In this document: piece by piece, positions 29,296 to 41,123 of the stretch
How the letters are laid out: the number at the start of each line of letters is the position of its first letter
Position numbering within the stretch: position 1 is the first letter of the stretch
DNA from: Pyrenophora tritici-repentis
Taxonomy: Eukaryota > Ascomycota > Dothideomycetes > Pleosporales > Pleosporaceae
Direction of reading: 5' to 3'
DNA: 64,000 nucleotides
Assembly (NCBI RefSeq): GCF_003171515.1
Contig: NC_089391.1
Span: 620,001-684,000, forward strand
The notes under the pieces: model-generated
The model's database searches: none
The model's input: only the letters and a program-made list of their open reading frames with translations
Told to the model about the DNA's origin: nothing
Translations under genes and position numbers: made by a program

Positions 29296-29669
29296 GTTCA
29301 CAAGCGAGTCGCTCACGCCCCATCAGCGCATCAACGTCAAGGCTATAACGCGTAATGTCTCAACAACGCACTACTCAAAATTCCTACAGAGGATGCTCTA
29401 ACCGTGGTCGAGGTACAAGAAGTATTAGCTAAACAGGCGGGTAGTAGCCGTGGTAATGGTGGAAGCGCTTCGAAGAGGGTGCGAGGAGAGAGGCGGTGCG
29501 GACGTTGCAAGCAGACTGGACATAATGCCCGTACCTGTACAGTTGAGATAGATAGTGCTAGTAACAGTGGTGATTCTGATAATTAATTTGGTATACTACG
29601 ATAGTTTATAGACTATGATAAAAGTCGGTAATAATGTCTTCACGGGGCGTGAGCGACTCGCTTGTGAAC
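29296..29669. mobile_element. 374-bp internally deleted DNA transposon with 26-bp inverted repeats
   Basis: The ends GTTCACAAGCGAGTCGCTCA… and its inverse form perfect terminal repeats of about 26 bp. The interior keeps a 60-codon open tail ending in a CxxCxxxxHxxxxC knuckle (CGRCKQTGHNARTC, 29404-29586, +), which resembles the C-terminus of fungal Fot1/pogo-type transposases. The catalytic part is missing. The target duplication is not clear. Confidence 0.7.
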
Positions 29670-29985
29670 CACGTTATGTCGAGAATAAAGCAGAGAGTAA
29701 TTAGCTACTGTGCCGGACGACGTAGCGTCCCCCTCCCCCAACCAATATCAGCACTACAAAATCAAGGCTACAAATTTTACGCAGCTATGCAAGCATAGTA
29801 ACAAGTAAGCTTGTTTCTATCGTTGTTTTGTAGCTATATTTGTCTTCAAGGTAAATTCTGTGGATGACATGCATCGCCGTTGGCCAATCATTAACTCGCG
29901 TCCAGTGGCTGGGTTGGTGGCGGGAAGAAGACAATGTTCGATGTTTAGAGTTGAGAGCCTGTAAATCTACATAAAGCTACTATGT
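29670..29985. other. Intergenic downstream of the ferric reductase
   Basis: Just over 300 bp without recognisable features. It probably contains the 3' untranslated region of the minus-strand gene. Confidence 0.4.
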
Positions 29986-31968
29986 TTACCAATCGAACGT
30001 TTCATTATGCCAGAAGACTTCATGGTCCTTGTTCACCCATACTTCGACACCACTCCTGAGATCGTCTATCATCCTCTTTGGGCCGCAGCAAATCACCGCT
30101 ATCTTCACACCTTTGCTAAAGACCTCCTCTACGATGCCTTTGAGATCTGGCCTGCCGCTCTTGATCAACATGCTCTCGTGCGGCTTTTGTACCTGCTCAT
30201 CCATGTCTAGTAGTTGGTCATTCTCTTGCATTTCGATCGTCTCTCCTCCTTCGTCATCCGAATCCACGGCAAAGTTGTTAGAAGCAGTTGCGTTGACTCG
30301 CAGATTCAACCCTGCAGACCGCGTTACATAGACCTCTATGTTGCTCGATCCGTGCACCAAGCTATTCCTGTCGGCATGCGTGCCTGTATCTTCACTCCCA
30401 ACACCTTCTTCATCCTGCCTGTCACCAGACGAAGAGTTTGTAGCAAATGCCCATTGTGTCTCGGCGAGCTTCTGCACTGTCCATACGCACCGGATCTGAT
30501 TATCTGTTGGTACATTATCATGAAGCCCAAGAATATCTCGGTAGATGGGCATAATGAACGTGGCGCCAATGCCACCAGCTACCAAAAGAACTCTGTCGTA
30601 ACCTAACAAGTCTGGCAGCCGGGCTGATGCGCCATATGGTCCTTCGAGAGCGAGTGGTAATGTCAGAGTATCCCCGCCTGCTGTGGGCAATATCGGCACG
30701 GTAGTGCCGCTCCCCTTGGCCAGCGATCGCACAAGTTCTCCAAGATACTTTGTGTTCCCATTTAGCGTTTTTATGATAAGGAGTAATTCCCTATCTTTTG
30801 ACGGAAGAGACGCCACTGTGAAAGGATTTGCCCTTCTCATCATGAACCATTGATTGTACCATGTGGGAGCCTTACCTTTGCGCCTTGGTCTGCTGAGGTA
30901 AACATGCTGTCCAGGACTCCATCTAAGAACGGCACTATCCGCTGGTAACGGGATACGAACCTGGATTAGATTGGTGCCTGAAAGAAGCTTGAGCATACCT
31001 TGATATGTCCTAAGACGCATAGCACGGAAGATCAGATGTAGGGTTTCTATCGCAATCACCTCATACACGTACACGCGGATATGCGATACATGTAGGAACA
31101 GCGACAGGATAATAGAGTTCGCAATAGCAATATGTGAAACATAGAACACCGAGTAGTTTCTCCTTCGGACGAATCCCAGGGCTGTGGTGCTGATGGCAGA
31201 AAAAAGGATGATGCTGATAAGGCCCCAGATGACGTCCCAGTTCTTGATGCGCTTTGCGAGCAGGCCGGACATGATGAAAAAGTTAAGGTAAAAAGCTGCG
31301 TGTAACACAAGCAGAAGGAAAACGATGCGTCCTAGGATCTGATGCGAAGCCTTGATCTGTTCATGAGAGAGTCGTGTCAAATACTGAATCGGGCTGTAAT
31401 GTGCTCGCATAGCTAGCAGGTAGTGGATTGGCAGCTGGGATGCGCCAATTCGTCCGAAGCGCTTCGTCAAGTGAAGGTAGTCTACAAAGTTTCAGTCATA
31501 CAAAGAAACGTCGTTGACGAATAGGTACAAGCACATACCTTTTCCAGTGTTGGCGATACACAGATACAGCAACCACATTGTCCAAGCGACTGCACCAATC
31601 CATTCTCCTCTTGTACCCCAATTCCAGCCTTTGATGACATCTTTCTGCATCCACCACGTAGTCTTGGTGTAACCGCCATATATTTGTCTTAGCCACCCTA
31701 ATCTACTCTTTTGGTCTTTTGTGAATGAGGGCGATTTTGGTTGTTTATGCCTTAAAGTGTTCTTCATCACCCACAAAAACGCGAAGCCAACCTGGAACAG
31801 CACAAAGATGACCCACACCGACCATTCCGCAGCAAAACCATACAAGTCAAGATACCTGCGCTGCCGATGCAGCTGCTCGTTGCTTAGATTTTCAAAGTAG
31901 TATCCGAGGGCCCAGTATCGGCTTGCCTCGACCTCATGATGAGCTTCGTGGCGTGTGAAGAGGTCCAT
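29986..31968 (-). CDS. Ferric/cupric reductase-like transmembrane protein, two exons
   Basis: Predicted to reduce extracellular Fe(III) or Cu(II) using cytosolic NADPH, passing electrons through FAD and membrane haems. Exon 1 is 31968-31539 and exon 2 is 31481-29986, with a 57-bp intron (GTATGT…TTGTAG). The joined protein is about 641 aa, typical for the FRE family. Exon 1 has two membrane segments. Exon 2 begins with LTKRFGRIGASQLP and LSHEQIKASHQILGRI, with the haem-ligand histidines in the ferric-reductase transmembrane domain. Then follow an FAD-binding domain (NPFTVASLPSKD), a glycine-rich NADPH site (VAGGIGATFIMPI) and the C-terminal FDW, matching the aromatic end usual in this family. 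There is an acidic insert near residue 540 (DSDDEGGETIEMQEND). Whether it serves iron or copper cannot be told from the sequence. Confidence 0.9.
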
Positions 31969-32961
31969 GCCAAAGTGATGTTATTAAAGCATGCCAATGT
32001 TCCTCTTTTGTATTCCGTAGCTTCGCGATGAGCCTGATCCCTGATGGAAACTCCGTCGGAGCAATTTACTCTGTTAACGAGGCAGGTACGAAGCAAACTC
32101 TAAGTAATGACTCAAAAGCGCTGTCCCTGGTGGTATGCACCTCTGCTGTTATATACGTGTAAAGGTTACAATTCGGTGTCGCTGAAGGATAGCCCCTCAA
32201 GTTTGGATGTAGGCCTGACCTCGCCAAATGCGATAAATCAAGTGGAAAGGATTAACAATTCCAGACGCTTCCCTCTCTTTATATGCCCCATTCACCGCTT
32301 GTCTAATTTCAAAGCTTTGTAAAATCTAGTAGGGATCTGTTCGGTTGCTCCATTTCCGTCTCGGACTCTGTTTTTAAGGCTGTTTTTGGTTAGCGGCTAG
32401 TGGTTAGCGTGTCGGCTCGGTAAATCAGATTGAGATTTAAGGCAGAGGAGCTGTTCGGTAAAACGTTAGTTTTTAGTCACGTATTCGAGCCTTTGGTCAC
32501 GCGATTGAATTTTCCGCCCGAAACTTAAGAAAACAGAGTTTTCAAAATGGAGCCGGAAAAAGCGTCGTGTTCGGTAAAATAGATGTTTTGAATCTACAAA
32601 ACAGGGGTCGGGCTTGTTAGCGTGACGCTGAGAGATCAATCCCAGCAACGAACCACATACCAACAAAGCCGGAGGTATGAAGAATAATGCTAGGATCCGT
32701 CCTGTCGCGGCTATGTTGACCAACTTAAGGAGTGTCAGAGCATATCGGGCTAAAGAGGCTCCTTTTTGGGGATAATGTCACGGAAAAACTCTCAAATAGA
32801 GAACTGTCTTTCTCGACTGCGAAACCGCCTTTATTCCAGCCGAGAAGATTTAGCAATTAGTTTTCCGCAAAATAGAAGCGTACCTGTTGATGGAGTTTCG
32901 CAGCGAAACGAAAAGCGACACGTAACTAACTTTTAGTGTAGCTGCTAGCATCATAAGATAA
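31969..32961. other. Intergenic upstream of the ferric reductase
   Basis: About 1 kb with no convincing gene. Short open frames on both strands lack recognisable domains. The part nearest 31970 is the likely promoter. Confidence 0.4.
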
Positions 32962-33114
32962 TGTAACGGTTTGCGACTTGCCAAGACCGACTTGGGTGAG
33001 AGTTGGGTACGGCTATCGCTACCACACTTTCTCATCACACACACCTATATAGCTGCAGTTCCTCCATAGCTACACAATGCAACGCAGTCCTCCTCCTCTC
33101 CTCACACCGTTACA
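32962..33114 (+). repeat. Solo LTR, Copia A copy-1 type, diverged
   Basis: 153 bp with ends TGTAACGGT/CACCGTTACA, in the opposite orientation to 1752-1907. GATAA is duplicated on both sides (32957-32961 and 33115-33119). More diverged than the copy at 26102. Confidence 0.9.
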
Positions 33115-33481
33115 GATAACTTGGGACGTTTGCAATGCTCTACAGTTCAGCAATATATTGTCGGATAACAAAAAGGCCAACTTTCTTGCTATTGTAGCTT
33201 GAAGGTATATGTAGTCGATAGTCTGACATATATCTAATCAACCGGATGGAACAAAGGACCCCGTATATCTAACAGTCTAACCTGTAGAATTGAGGATTTG
33301 GACTTTCTTCTCGATCTACCACGCTAGATCATCAACCGCCTTTGCCAACGCCAAAGATGTGCAGCGATGCCGTCCTTTTTTCTAAGCTAGTCCTTAAGCT
33401 TTGGGTAATTGCCTAAATCATAGCATCTAGTTCCAAATATGCTGCTTCGTCGATATAATCCGGCGGAGCAAATAGTTAAGA
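33115..33481. other. Spacer between solo LTRs
   Basis: No gene or repeat was recognised here. Confidence 0.4.
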
Positions 33482-33670
33482 TGTCGGATCGTGAGTATCG
33501 GTAGAGACGTCGGCTGCTTGACACTTCGGCCCGACTTCGGCCCAACTTGCGCTGAGCTTAGGTATACCTTCGTAGCACGTATGTTCGTAGAGAATCAATA
33601 CCAATACCAGTCACCAGAAGAACCTCGTTGTTGTTATTCACCCCGTACGATCGTACAAGGCCTACCAACA
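33482..33670 (+). repeat. Solo LTR, Copia family C
   Basis: 189 bp starting TGTCGGATCG and ending CTACCAACA, the reverse complement of the family C LTRs at 54263-54454 and 60098-60289 with differences. TAAGA is duplicated at 33477-33481 and 33671-33675. Confidence 0.9.
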
Positions 33671-34013
33671 TAAGAAGCCATTTTTAATATCGTTGGTGAC
33701 TCCGTCTATAACATTAGGATATAACAAGTAAGTGTAAAGAAATCACTTGCATGTATTAAGAACTAAACGACTAAGATATGCGAGCGATACACCTATAATA
33801 CTCATATAGAGGCAGTGTTGGGACATGCGCGTACGGCCAGATGGCGAGCTTTTCCGGGCTGGGAGCTTGGACCACTAGTTGAACCAAGCTTCCCGCTTAG
33901 CTCGCACCCGTACATATGGAGATCTCTCCACCCAGCTCTTGCTCAACTAACTAATCAAATATCATATACTTTGTTCGTTGCAACGACAGTGATATTTGAC
34001 ACCTTTGCCGTGT
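33671..34013. other. Spacer between solo LTRs
   Basis: No convincing coding sequence; one short open frame (33815-34111) has no recognisable domain and runs into the next LTR. Confidence 0.4.
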
Positions 34014-34177
34014 TGTCAGATATAATGAGATATTGCACAAAAGTGATGGATGTTGATGATTGTCTGTATTGTGTTCTGTCTATCGTATGTCCGCGCTTGT
34101 GGCCCTCTTGAGGGGCGCACTGACCCTCTCTACGCTGATTGGTTGCTGCCAACGTCGAGTAACCCTGCTATCTGACA
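34014..34177 (-). repeat. Solo LTR, Copia family B
   Basis: 164 bp very similar to the LTR at 42435-42598, flanked by CGTGT on both sides (34009-34013 and 34178-34182). Confidence 0.95.
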
Positions 34178-34337
34178 CGTGTCAACACAAGGCGCTAACG
34201 CTCACTCAAGGCGCTGCTAAAATATAAACGGTACAGATAAATTGCATGGACCTAATTACTGTAAAGCCACATAATCTCGCGATAGTAGCAATTCCTCGTT
34301 GAAAAGCATCATTTTTGTAAACTGTCGAGACGCGGTG

Positions 34338-34487
34338 AGAGCCTTCACTAGTATTCACGGTGAATCAGGCTTTCCGTGCTCTGATTGGCCAGGCACTGAT
34401 TAGTCAGCTGCTCCGTGCGCGCACCATAGATATCCTCCCTCCTCCCGTAGCTCCAATACAACAAGTTCACACACGTTTTCTCCACCT
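34338..34487. repeat. Dispersed 150-bp repeat, copy 1
   Basis: Starts GAGCCTTCACTAGTATTCAC and closely matches 53518-53668. It contains a TATTCACGGTGAATC partial palindrome. Probably part of an LTR of a family not otherwise present here. Confidence 0.75.
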
Positions 34488-34869
34488 CCATCACTTTTCT
34501 AGCCTATTTTGCGTGTTAACGTTCAGCTTTTGCCTGCTCCACCAGCTTTCTTTGTAGATAATTGAGGCTGCCTTCAGTTACTCCTGCTCGGGTTCTTTTT
34601 AGAAGCTGTAGCTTCTTGGCTTCTTATTATTTCGTTGCCTCGCGCGCACGAGCTTCTCGAATCTTCCGGGGACACCAGAGAACAGCAGTGCCATGGTACT
34701 CCTTGTATTATTGTAGATTCAGCCTCTCGGTCTTCGTTTTTTTATTCCGTTCCGCCGTCGTTTTCGTGAAGAAGCAGCTCGTTTTGCGCCTGTAGAGAGT
34801 GTAATGAACCCACTAACCGCTTGGCTTGAACATTGGCCCCGTCAGCAGCCGCAGTATCATAAACTTTTC
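34488..34869. other. AT-rich stretch, no gene seen
   Basis: Pyrimidine-rich plus strand with short open frames only; nothing recognisable. Confidence 0.4.
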
Positions 34870-36815
34870 GCATCGGGGTTCAGCTATTTCTATTATCGTG
34901 CTGCCAAGTTTTTTGAAGTCTCATCCCAACTGAATGTGTTGTTGTTGTCGACGCGTTCGAGGATTATCTCAGCACCCATAGGCCACACGCCTGTCGTCAG
35001 AAAACTCATCTTGATGCTATCCATAGCCATTTTATGCCTGCTCTACGCTGCCCAAAAGATCCACTAGAAGTCACTCTCTTGAAGGCTTACCAGGGCTTGT
35101 GACTTTCGAATCTAACGCATAACCTGGCGAGAATAGTTAGAAGTAAGCGGCGAGAACAGGGCGACATTGAGCGGCTGGCGGGTACGAGTTGCATGTGATG
35201 AAAAAACCCCGCCAAAAGGAGCTTCTTTGAAACGCACAAGTTGATGACAACGGCCATAAGGTGGTTGTCATGGCCATCAAGGATGAGGAGCCGCCATGGG
35301 CGTCTTACCTACTCCTTCGTGAGGCGATCAAACACCTGTTCGAGCCAGGCCAATCCAAGGTCATTATTTGACAATTCTGAAGGGGAGTTAGCAAAAAATA
35401 CTTGGCGTTTTTCGGGTTCTACGTCGTCAACTCAGCTCGATCGAACTTAGTTTTGCTTTTGTAAATTAGCGCCGGTGACAATGCCTTACCGGAAGTGCCT
35501 ACGCAAGCAATAAGTTTAATCCACTCCCAGTTGCCATCGTTTATAGCCTCTTGAAGCTGTCCTGGAGCCTTAGATATCTTTGTGAAAACTTTTTTTATGT
35601 GTTTGAAGACGCAAATAGCAAAGCCTTTCTCAATCGCATTCCGTGTATGTCGATCCTCGACGCGCCGTACTCTTGCATTCTTCAGTGGAGCATGTGAAGA
35701 TATGATTTGTGTCTTTCTCTTTATTCCACCTTGCGCTTGTCGTGATCGATGCTGGCGTTTCGTTTAATCCGTTTGATGGTGAGCTTGCCGGCATGGCGAT
35801 ATAGACACCGAGTCAGCTAACTTTCTGAGACCTTCCGTCTCGCTATCGGCCCTGCAAGATTTTGTATTATTCTTCTTGAAGATGGCAAGCCACGGATAGT
35901 ACGTCTTTCTATGTATAGCATGAGCTTGTGCTCCTGTTGTGGGTTGAGTGCTTGCTGTTGTTGCACCCATGTTGCACCAGGCAGCTTTAGATGTTGGTGT
36001 CTTCGCAACGACGTTGTTCAGTCAACTTCGAATATATTTTGCGACAGCGCGGTACGGAAAAGAAGCATCTGATTTGCGTAGTTTGATAGTGTCTATCACA
36101 TCCTCAATCAGAACCGTAGTTGTGAAGTTACTTGGTGTTGAAGTTGGGTCACACCATCGCCCAACCAGATATTGGCATTTTGAAAATAGAGGTTGCGCAA
36201 CAACAAGTATTGGGTATTATTACGATATTAGTTGGAGATGTAGTCCATTAAAGCTTGTAAAGATTTTGTAACATTTACATTTTTGTGATATCTTGATTGT
36301 GCGGCGGCGCGCCACTTTCAACATCAATAGCACCATGACGCCTTGTTTTCTTTCTGCGGGCTTGCGTGAAGCCCCTCGCCAGCCATCTTTAGGTGTTTCG
36401 TGAGACCCTTGTGAAGTTGCAGGGTTGCGTCGTTGTTGTCTGGCCGTCCGGCGCACGGTTTGGCCCGTTGATGCTCAGCTTTTGCCTCCATATTGTACAC
36501 ATTTTCGGCCGTAATGTCGTATTGCTGCATTTATGAATGCAATGGGTTAACATATTGCTCGTATCTCTCTTCAGAGTCAGTATTATGTCGTGCGCGGGTC
36601 TATTTGGGCATGAGAGTATCATGTTGGCGATGCAAAAGACGCGTAGTTAACCCAGCTGTTTCCTCTATCCCATTTTGAAACCGCCAACGCAAAATTCTTT
36701 CTCATACCCCTTGAACATAATAAGCCGCACCTATTGCATATTTCTGTGTACTCCACAATCTCTGCCTCTTTTTGTGGGTTGAGGAACTGCTTCTGTTGTG
36801 CAGCTTGGTCTCTGA
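34870..36815 (-). pseudogene. Fot1/pogo-type DDE transposase, heavily decayed
   Basis: Scattered minus-strand pieces in several frames follow the order of a pogo transposase. They are an N-terminal helix-turn-helix region (KQFLNPQKEAEIVEY near 36790), QYDITAENVYNME near 36510 (family motif YDIxxENIYNxDEKG), WRLLILDGHDNH near 35280 (catalytic Asp region), then QPLNVALFSPL near 35180 and a C-terminal FLTTGVWP near 35010. Many stops and shifts separate them, so it cannot encode a protein. Terminal repeats were not located. Confidence 0.7.
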
Positions 36816-37540
36816 GTCGCGATAACTATGCCTTAGTGCCGTTGTTTTATTAAGTCCAAACTAATCTAAAAGATTGTGAAACAAATATAAAATCACGGAC
36901 TGGTGCAATTCAATCACAAGAATTGCATCGTCAGTTGGGCTTATAGTGGTGGAGATATTTGCGGTTGAAAATGGGTGTTCAAGTGGCTCGTCGGCGGAAA
37001 CGGCCCGTTGGGCCGAGGTAACGTTAGCATTCGCCTATGTAGTCAAGCACTAAGCGGAGCTCAAAGTCATCCAACTAGTGTGTACCTAAGTATTAGCCTC
37101 TTAGTCTGTCTCTAGCCTAGCTACTGCATAGAAACCATACAAAACAGCTAAGCCCGCGCTCAGCATTCGTCCCATCAGCACATCCGCTGCTCCGGACTGC
37201 TTGCGCATCGGATTGTGCCACGATACCCGGACCGCACGCTTCCGGGAGCGCAGGGGATGGCTAGTGGCTTGTTATTCCGAGCATGCCACCGCCTAGGGTT
37301 TGTAGACATTAAGCCTTCTTCTCTATTCACTAGGCTACCCACTGTCGTTTCGCGCTCACAGCCTCTTGTGCACAACATTCGGTACTGCACAGCCTTAGTG
37401 TAGGGCAAACTCCGGGCCTTTAATCCCTCCGCGAGCAATAAATCGGAACCTAAACGCCTAAGGAAACTTGCGCAATCAGCGTCATCAGTACTCGCCTTAA
37501 AACTTTTCTGCCAAAATATCTTTTCGGATGCGTACACAAG
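36816..37540. other. Intergenic, probable copper ATPase promoter
   Basis: 725 bp without a convincing gene. The open frames here have no recognisable domains. I could not identify a copper-response site with confidence. Confidence 0.4.
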
Positions 37541-40500
37541 ATGGTTTCTCAGCCAACTATCGCTAACGGCATAAAGGCCCATATGACCACGACAACGCTC
37601 AAGATAGAAGGCATGACCTGCGGTGCTTGCACGTCCGCGGTCGAAGGCGCGTTCAAAGATGTTGCGGGAATCGGACTTTTCAGCATCTCTGTACTATCCG
37701 AGCGAGCTGTCATTGAGCACAATCCTAAAATCATACCGTCGGAAAAGTTGGCTGAGACGATACAGGATGTTGGGTTCGATGCGGTTGTTCTGGAGACTGT
37801 AGCTGCTGGCCCCCAGGCGGGAATCAGCACGAGCAACAGTAAGATTGAGTTGTCAACCACTACCGTCGCGGTCTACGGCATGACCTGTGGAGCCTGCACA
37901 TCTACCATTGAGGGCGGATTCAAGAATCTCGAAGGCGTGTACCAGTTCAACATCAGCTTGCTCGCCAGCCGCGTCGTAGTCGTGCACAACCCGTCCAAGC
38001 TCTCCACGGATCAAATTGTGGAGACGATAGAAGACCGCGGCTTTGATGCGAAGGTCGTATCATCAGTTGATAGCGCTGCGAAGCGAATATCGCTAGGCAG
38101 CAACATAGTGCACCTCAACATTTATGGACTACCAGATACCCTCTCAGCTAGCAGGCTGGAGGCCCTTCTGCGGGAGCAACCTGGGATAACAGCTGCGACT
38201 ATCGATTTCACCGTCTCAAAGGCCACCATCTGCCGAGAACAGCGGGTCATACGCCTTCGGTCGATTGTAGAAGCCATTGAGGCAGCCGGATACAATGCGC
38301 TTGTTTCTGACCCGGACGATAACAATGCCCAGCTAGAGTCGTTAGTGAAGACAAAAGAGATCAAGAGATGGAAGTATGCCGTCTTCTTCTCGGCCAGCTT
38401 TGCTTTTCCTATATTCCTCACCAGCATGGTCTTCCCGATGGCCCTTCCCATCTTGGATTACGGAAGCTTTCGCATCCTGCCTGGCTTTTACCTAGGGGAC
38501 GTTGTCTGCCTGGCTCTTACGATCCCCGTGCAGTTTGGCATTGGCAGCCGTTTTTACGTATCGGCTTACAAGTCTCTGAGACACAGATCGGCGACGATGG
38601 ATGTCCTTGTTGTTCTCGGTACCTCTTCTGCCTTTTTCTTCAGCGTTGGGTCGATGTTGGTATCGATATGCATACCGCCCCACTCTAGGCCAGCTACGTT
38701 ATTTGACACCAGCACCATGTTAATTACCTTCATCTCTTTGGGACGGTACTTGGAGAACTCGGCCAAGGGGCAGACATCTAAGGCCCTGTCGAACCTCATG
38801 TCGCTGGCACCATCCACGACCACCATCTACGCCGATCCTGTTGCTGCCGCAAAAGCGGCAGAGGGATGGAATACTATGGAGGAGAAGGACGAGTGGGGTT
38901 CGACAGGAGCCGATGCTGCCCGAGAAAGGGTGATTGCCACCGAGCTCGTTGAGGCCGGCGATATGGTAGTCCTTCGACCGGGAGACCGAATCCCCGCGGA
39001 TGGTTTTGTCGCGCGTGGCGAATCTTATGTGGACGAGGGCATGGTGACTGGTGAGGCTACGCCTGCTCTCAAGCGCAAAGGCGATTTTGTGATGGCGGGC
39101 ACGGTCAACGGTGCTGGCCGACTGGATTTTACCGTGGCATGTGCTGGTCGCGATACCCAACTCAGCCAGATCGTCCGCCTGGTACAGGAGGCTCAAACGA
39201 GTCGCGCCCCCATCCAGCGCCTTGCGGACACTGTTGCTGGCTATTTTGTTCCTATCATTCTCTTCCTTGGCCTCGCAACATTCGTTGTTTGGATGGTTCT
39301 CAGCCATGTTCTCCAACACCCACCTAAGCTGTTCCTCGACCCCACCAGCGGCGGAAAGCTCATGGTCTGTGTCAAGCTCTGTATTGCTGTCATTGTTTTT
39401 GCTTGCCCGTGTGCACTTGGCCTGGCTACTCCTACCGCAGTCATGGTTGGCACGGGCGTCGGAGCCAAGCAGGGGATCTTGGTAAAGGGCGGTGCTGCGT
39501 TGGAGACCGCCACCAAAATTAACCATGTTGTCTTCGACAAGACTGGCACGCTTACGGCCGGAGAGATGCGTGTATCGAAAGCTGGCCTGCAGGGCAAATG
39601 GGCTCAGGCCGGGTACACAAGGGACCTCTGGTGGACTCTCATCGGCCTGGCCGAAATGGGCTCCGAACACCCGATTGCGAGGGCTGTGGTTGCTTCAGCA
39701 AAAGAGCACTTGCGAGTTGGCCCAGAAGGTACACTGGACGGCTCGGTGAGTGACTTTGAGGTTGTTGCAGGAAAAGGCATTGCGGCCACCGTCGAGGCCG
39801 CGCTCTCCCACAAATGGCAGCGGTATCGTGTTTTAATTGGAAATCCTGCCTATCTCATGTCTGAAGGCGTCGATGTTCCCGATAGTGTCGCGAAGCCATT
39901 TACATCTCCTGCACTTCGTGATGAACCTGGGGGTGGTGCATGTTCCGCGGGCATCACGACCATTCACATTGCCATCGGACAGGCCTATTCCGGAACTCTC
40001 GGGCTCTCCGATACCATCAAACCTTCAGCTCGTGCGACTGTACTTGCTCTCCGAAGAATGGGAGTGACTGCCTCTATAGTTACCGGAGACACTGCTTCTT
40101 CTGCCATGGTTGTTGCGTCCCAGGTTGGGGTGGGGTCTGCTGATGTGCATGCTTCGGCTACGCCATCCGAAAAGAGTGACATCATTGCAGATCTCCAGTC
40201 TCGCGGCTATGTGGTCGCCATGGTTGGTGATGGCATCAACGATTCCCCCGCTCTCGCGTCTGCCAATATTGGCATCGCTCTATCGACTGGCACAGACGTG
40301 GCGATGGAGGCTGCGTCGATTGTTCTATTGCCCTTGACAGACCTTCTTGCCATTCCCACCAGTCTGCTTCTTAGCAAGGCTATTTTCAACCGTATCAAGA
40401 TGAATCTTCTCTGGGCATGCATGTACAATCTCATCGGACTTCCGTTTGCCATGGGCTTCTTCTTGCCGTGGGGGCTGTTCCTGCACCCCGTAGCTGCTAG

Positions 40501-40759
40501 CGCCGCTATGGCATGCTCTTCGGTTTCTGTCGTAGCGAGTAGTCTGTGCCTGAACTTGTGGCGTACGCCCAAATGGCTCACCGTCTCTGCCTTGGACCCC
40601 AGTGCTCCGGCTCTAGAGAACAGAAAGAAATCTGGGAAACAGAGCGACGAAAACGCAATCAGAACCTGCATTCATTGGGTCAAAGAGGTAATTGCTGCTG
40701 GGAGGAAGAGTAGGAGAGATGGTGGATATGTGCCTCTGGTAGACATGGGTGATGAATGA
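37541..40759 (+). CDS. P1B-type copper-transporting ATPase (CCC2/ATP7-like), 1072 aa
   Basis: Predicted to pump Cu(I) from cytosol into the late secretory pathway using ATP, supplying copper to secreted oxidases. Two metal-binding HMA domains have intact GMTCGAC motifs (near residues 25-30 and 113-120). A third HMA-like fold at about 190-260 has lost CxxC (IYGLPDTL). Then come eight predicted membrane segments, the ion-binding CPC in ACPCALGLATPTA (near 621), the phosphorylation site DKTGTLTAGE (near 665), the SEHPIARA motif (near 708) and the hinge GDGINDSPA (near 895). Length and order match fungal CCC2 proteins, with no intron or break. ATG 37541 is the first in frame; a second Met at residue 15 (before TTTTLKIEGMTC) is an alternative start. 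It converges on the SIS-domain gene downstream. Confidence 0.93.
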   Translation: MVSQPTIANGIKAHMTTTTLKIEGMTCGACTSAVEGAFKDVAGIGLFSISVLSERAVIEHNPKIIPSEKLAETIQDVGFDAVVLETVAAGPQAGISTSNSKIELSTTTVAVYGMTCGACTSTIEGGFKNLEGVYQFNISLLASRVVVVHNPSKLSTDQIVETIEDRGFDAKVVSSVDSAAKRISLGSNIVHLNIYGLPDTLSASRLEALLREQPGITAATIDFTVSKATICREQRVIRLRSIVEAIEAAGYNALVSDPDDNNAQLESLVKTKEIKRWKYAVFFSASFAFPIFLTSMVFPMALPILDYGSFRILPGFYLGDVVCLALTIPVQFGIGSRFYVSAYKSLRHRSATMDVLVVLGTSSAFFFSVGSMLVSICIPPHSRPATLFDTSTMLITFISLGRYLENSAKGQTSKALSNLMSLAPSTTTIYADPVAAAKAAEGWNTMEEKDEWGSTGADAARERVIATELVEAGDMVVLRPGDRIPADGFVARGESYVDEGMVTGEATPALKRKGDFVMAGTVNGAGRLDFTVACAGRDTQLSQIVRLVQEAQTSRAPIQRLADTVAGYFVPIILFLGLATFVVWMVLSHVLQHPPKLFLDPTSGGKLMVCVKLCIAVIVFACPCALGLATPTAVMVGTGVGAKQGILVKGGAALETATKINHVVFDKTGTLTAGEMRVSKAGLQGKWAQAGYTRDLWWTLIGLAEMGSEHPIARAVVASAKEHLRVGPEGTLDGSVSDFEVVAGKGIAATVEAALSHKWQRYRVLIGNPAYLMSEGVDVPDSVAKPFTSPALRDEPGGGACSAGITTIHIAIGQAYSGTLGLSDTIKPSARATVLALRRMGVTASIVTGDTASSAMVVASQVGVGSADVHASATPSEKSDIIADLQSRGYVVAMVGDGINDSPALASANIGIALSTGTDVAMEAASIVLLPLTDLLAIPTSLLLSKAIFNRIKMNLLWACMYNLIGLPFAMGFFLPWGLFLHPVAASAAMACSSVSVVASSLCLNLWRTPKWLTVSALDPSAPALENRKKSGKQSDENAIRTCIHWVKEVIAAGRKSRRDGGYVPLVDMGDE

Positions 40760-41123
40760 CGTCTGATGAGTGATATCTCGCGATTTGGCTCTTATGGTGC
40801 CCAGCGATGAAAAACTTATATGTACTATTGCAGGGCTTGCTGAAATTTCTATGACTAGTGCTAGGACGTAAAATTGCGATCCTTGGAGCGCTTTAGATGA
40901 CAGATAGGCTATGTACAAGTCATTTAGATGCGGTATCGCCTTGCAAGCTTTACGGTTTGATGGGGTTTTGGTACCAAGAGAAAATAGAAAAAAGTGCAAC
41001 CGTTAACGACTAACAAAAAGACCACAACGTAGATAGTTAGACAGCCCCCTTCAGACTAACACACCACACAACACCGTTCCTGTCTTGGATTGCTTTATAG
41101 ATTATGATTCACACTCTCCTAAC
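40760..41123. other. Convergent intergenic region
   Basis: The 364 bp between the stop codons of the copper ATPase (+) and the SIS gene (-) hold both 3' untranslated regions. No other feature was seen. Confidence 0.5.

Noticed and set aside
37175..37582. 135-codon minus-strand frame overlapping the copper ATPase start
   Set aside because: No recognisable domain, and it overlaps the strong ATPase N-terminus and its promoter.
38720..39670. 316-codon open frame on the minus strand within the copper ATPase
   Set aside because: It is antisense to a well-conserved P-type ATPase and has no recognisable domain.
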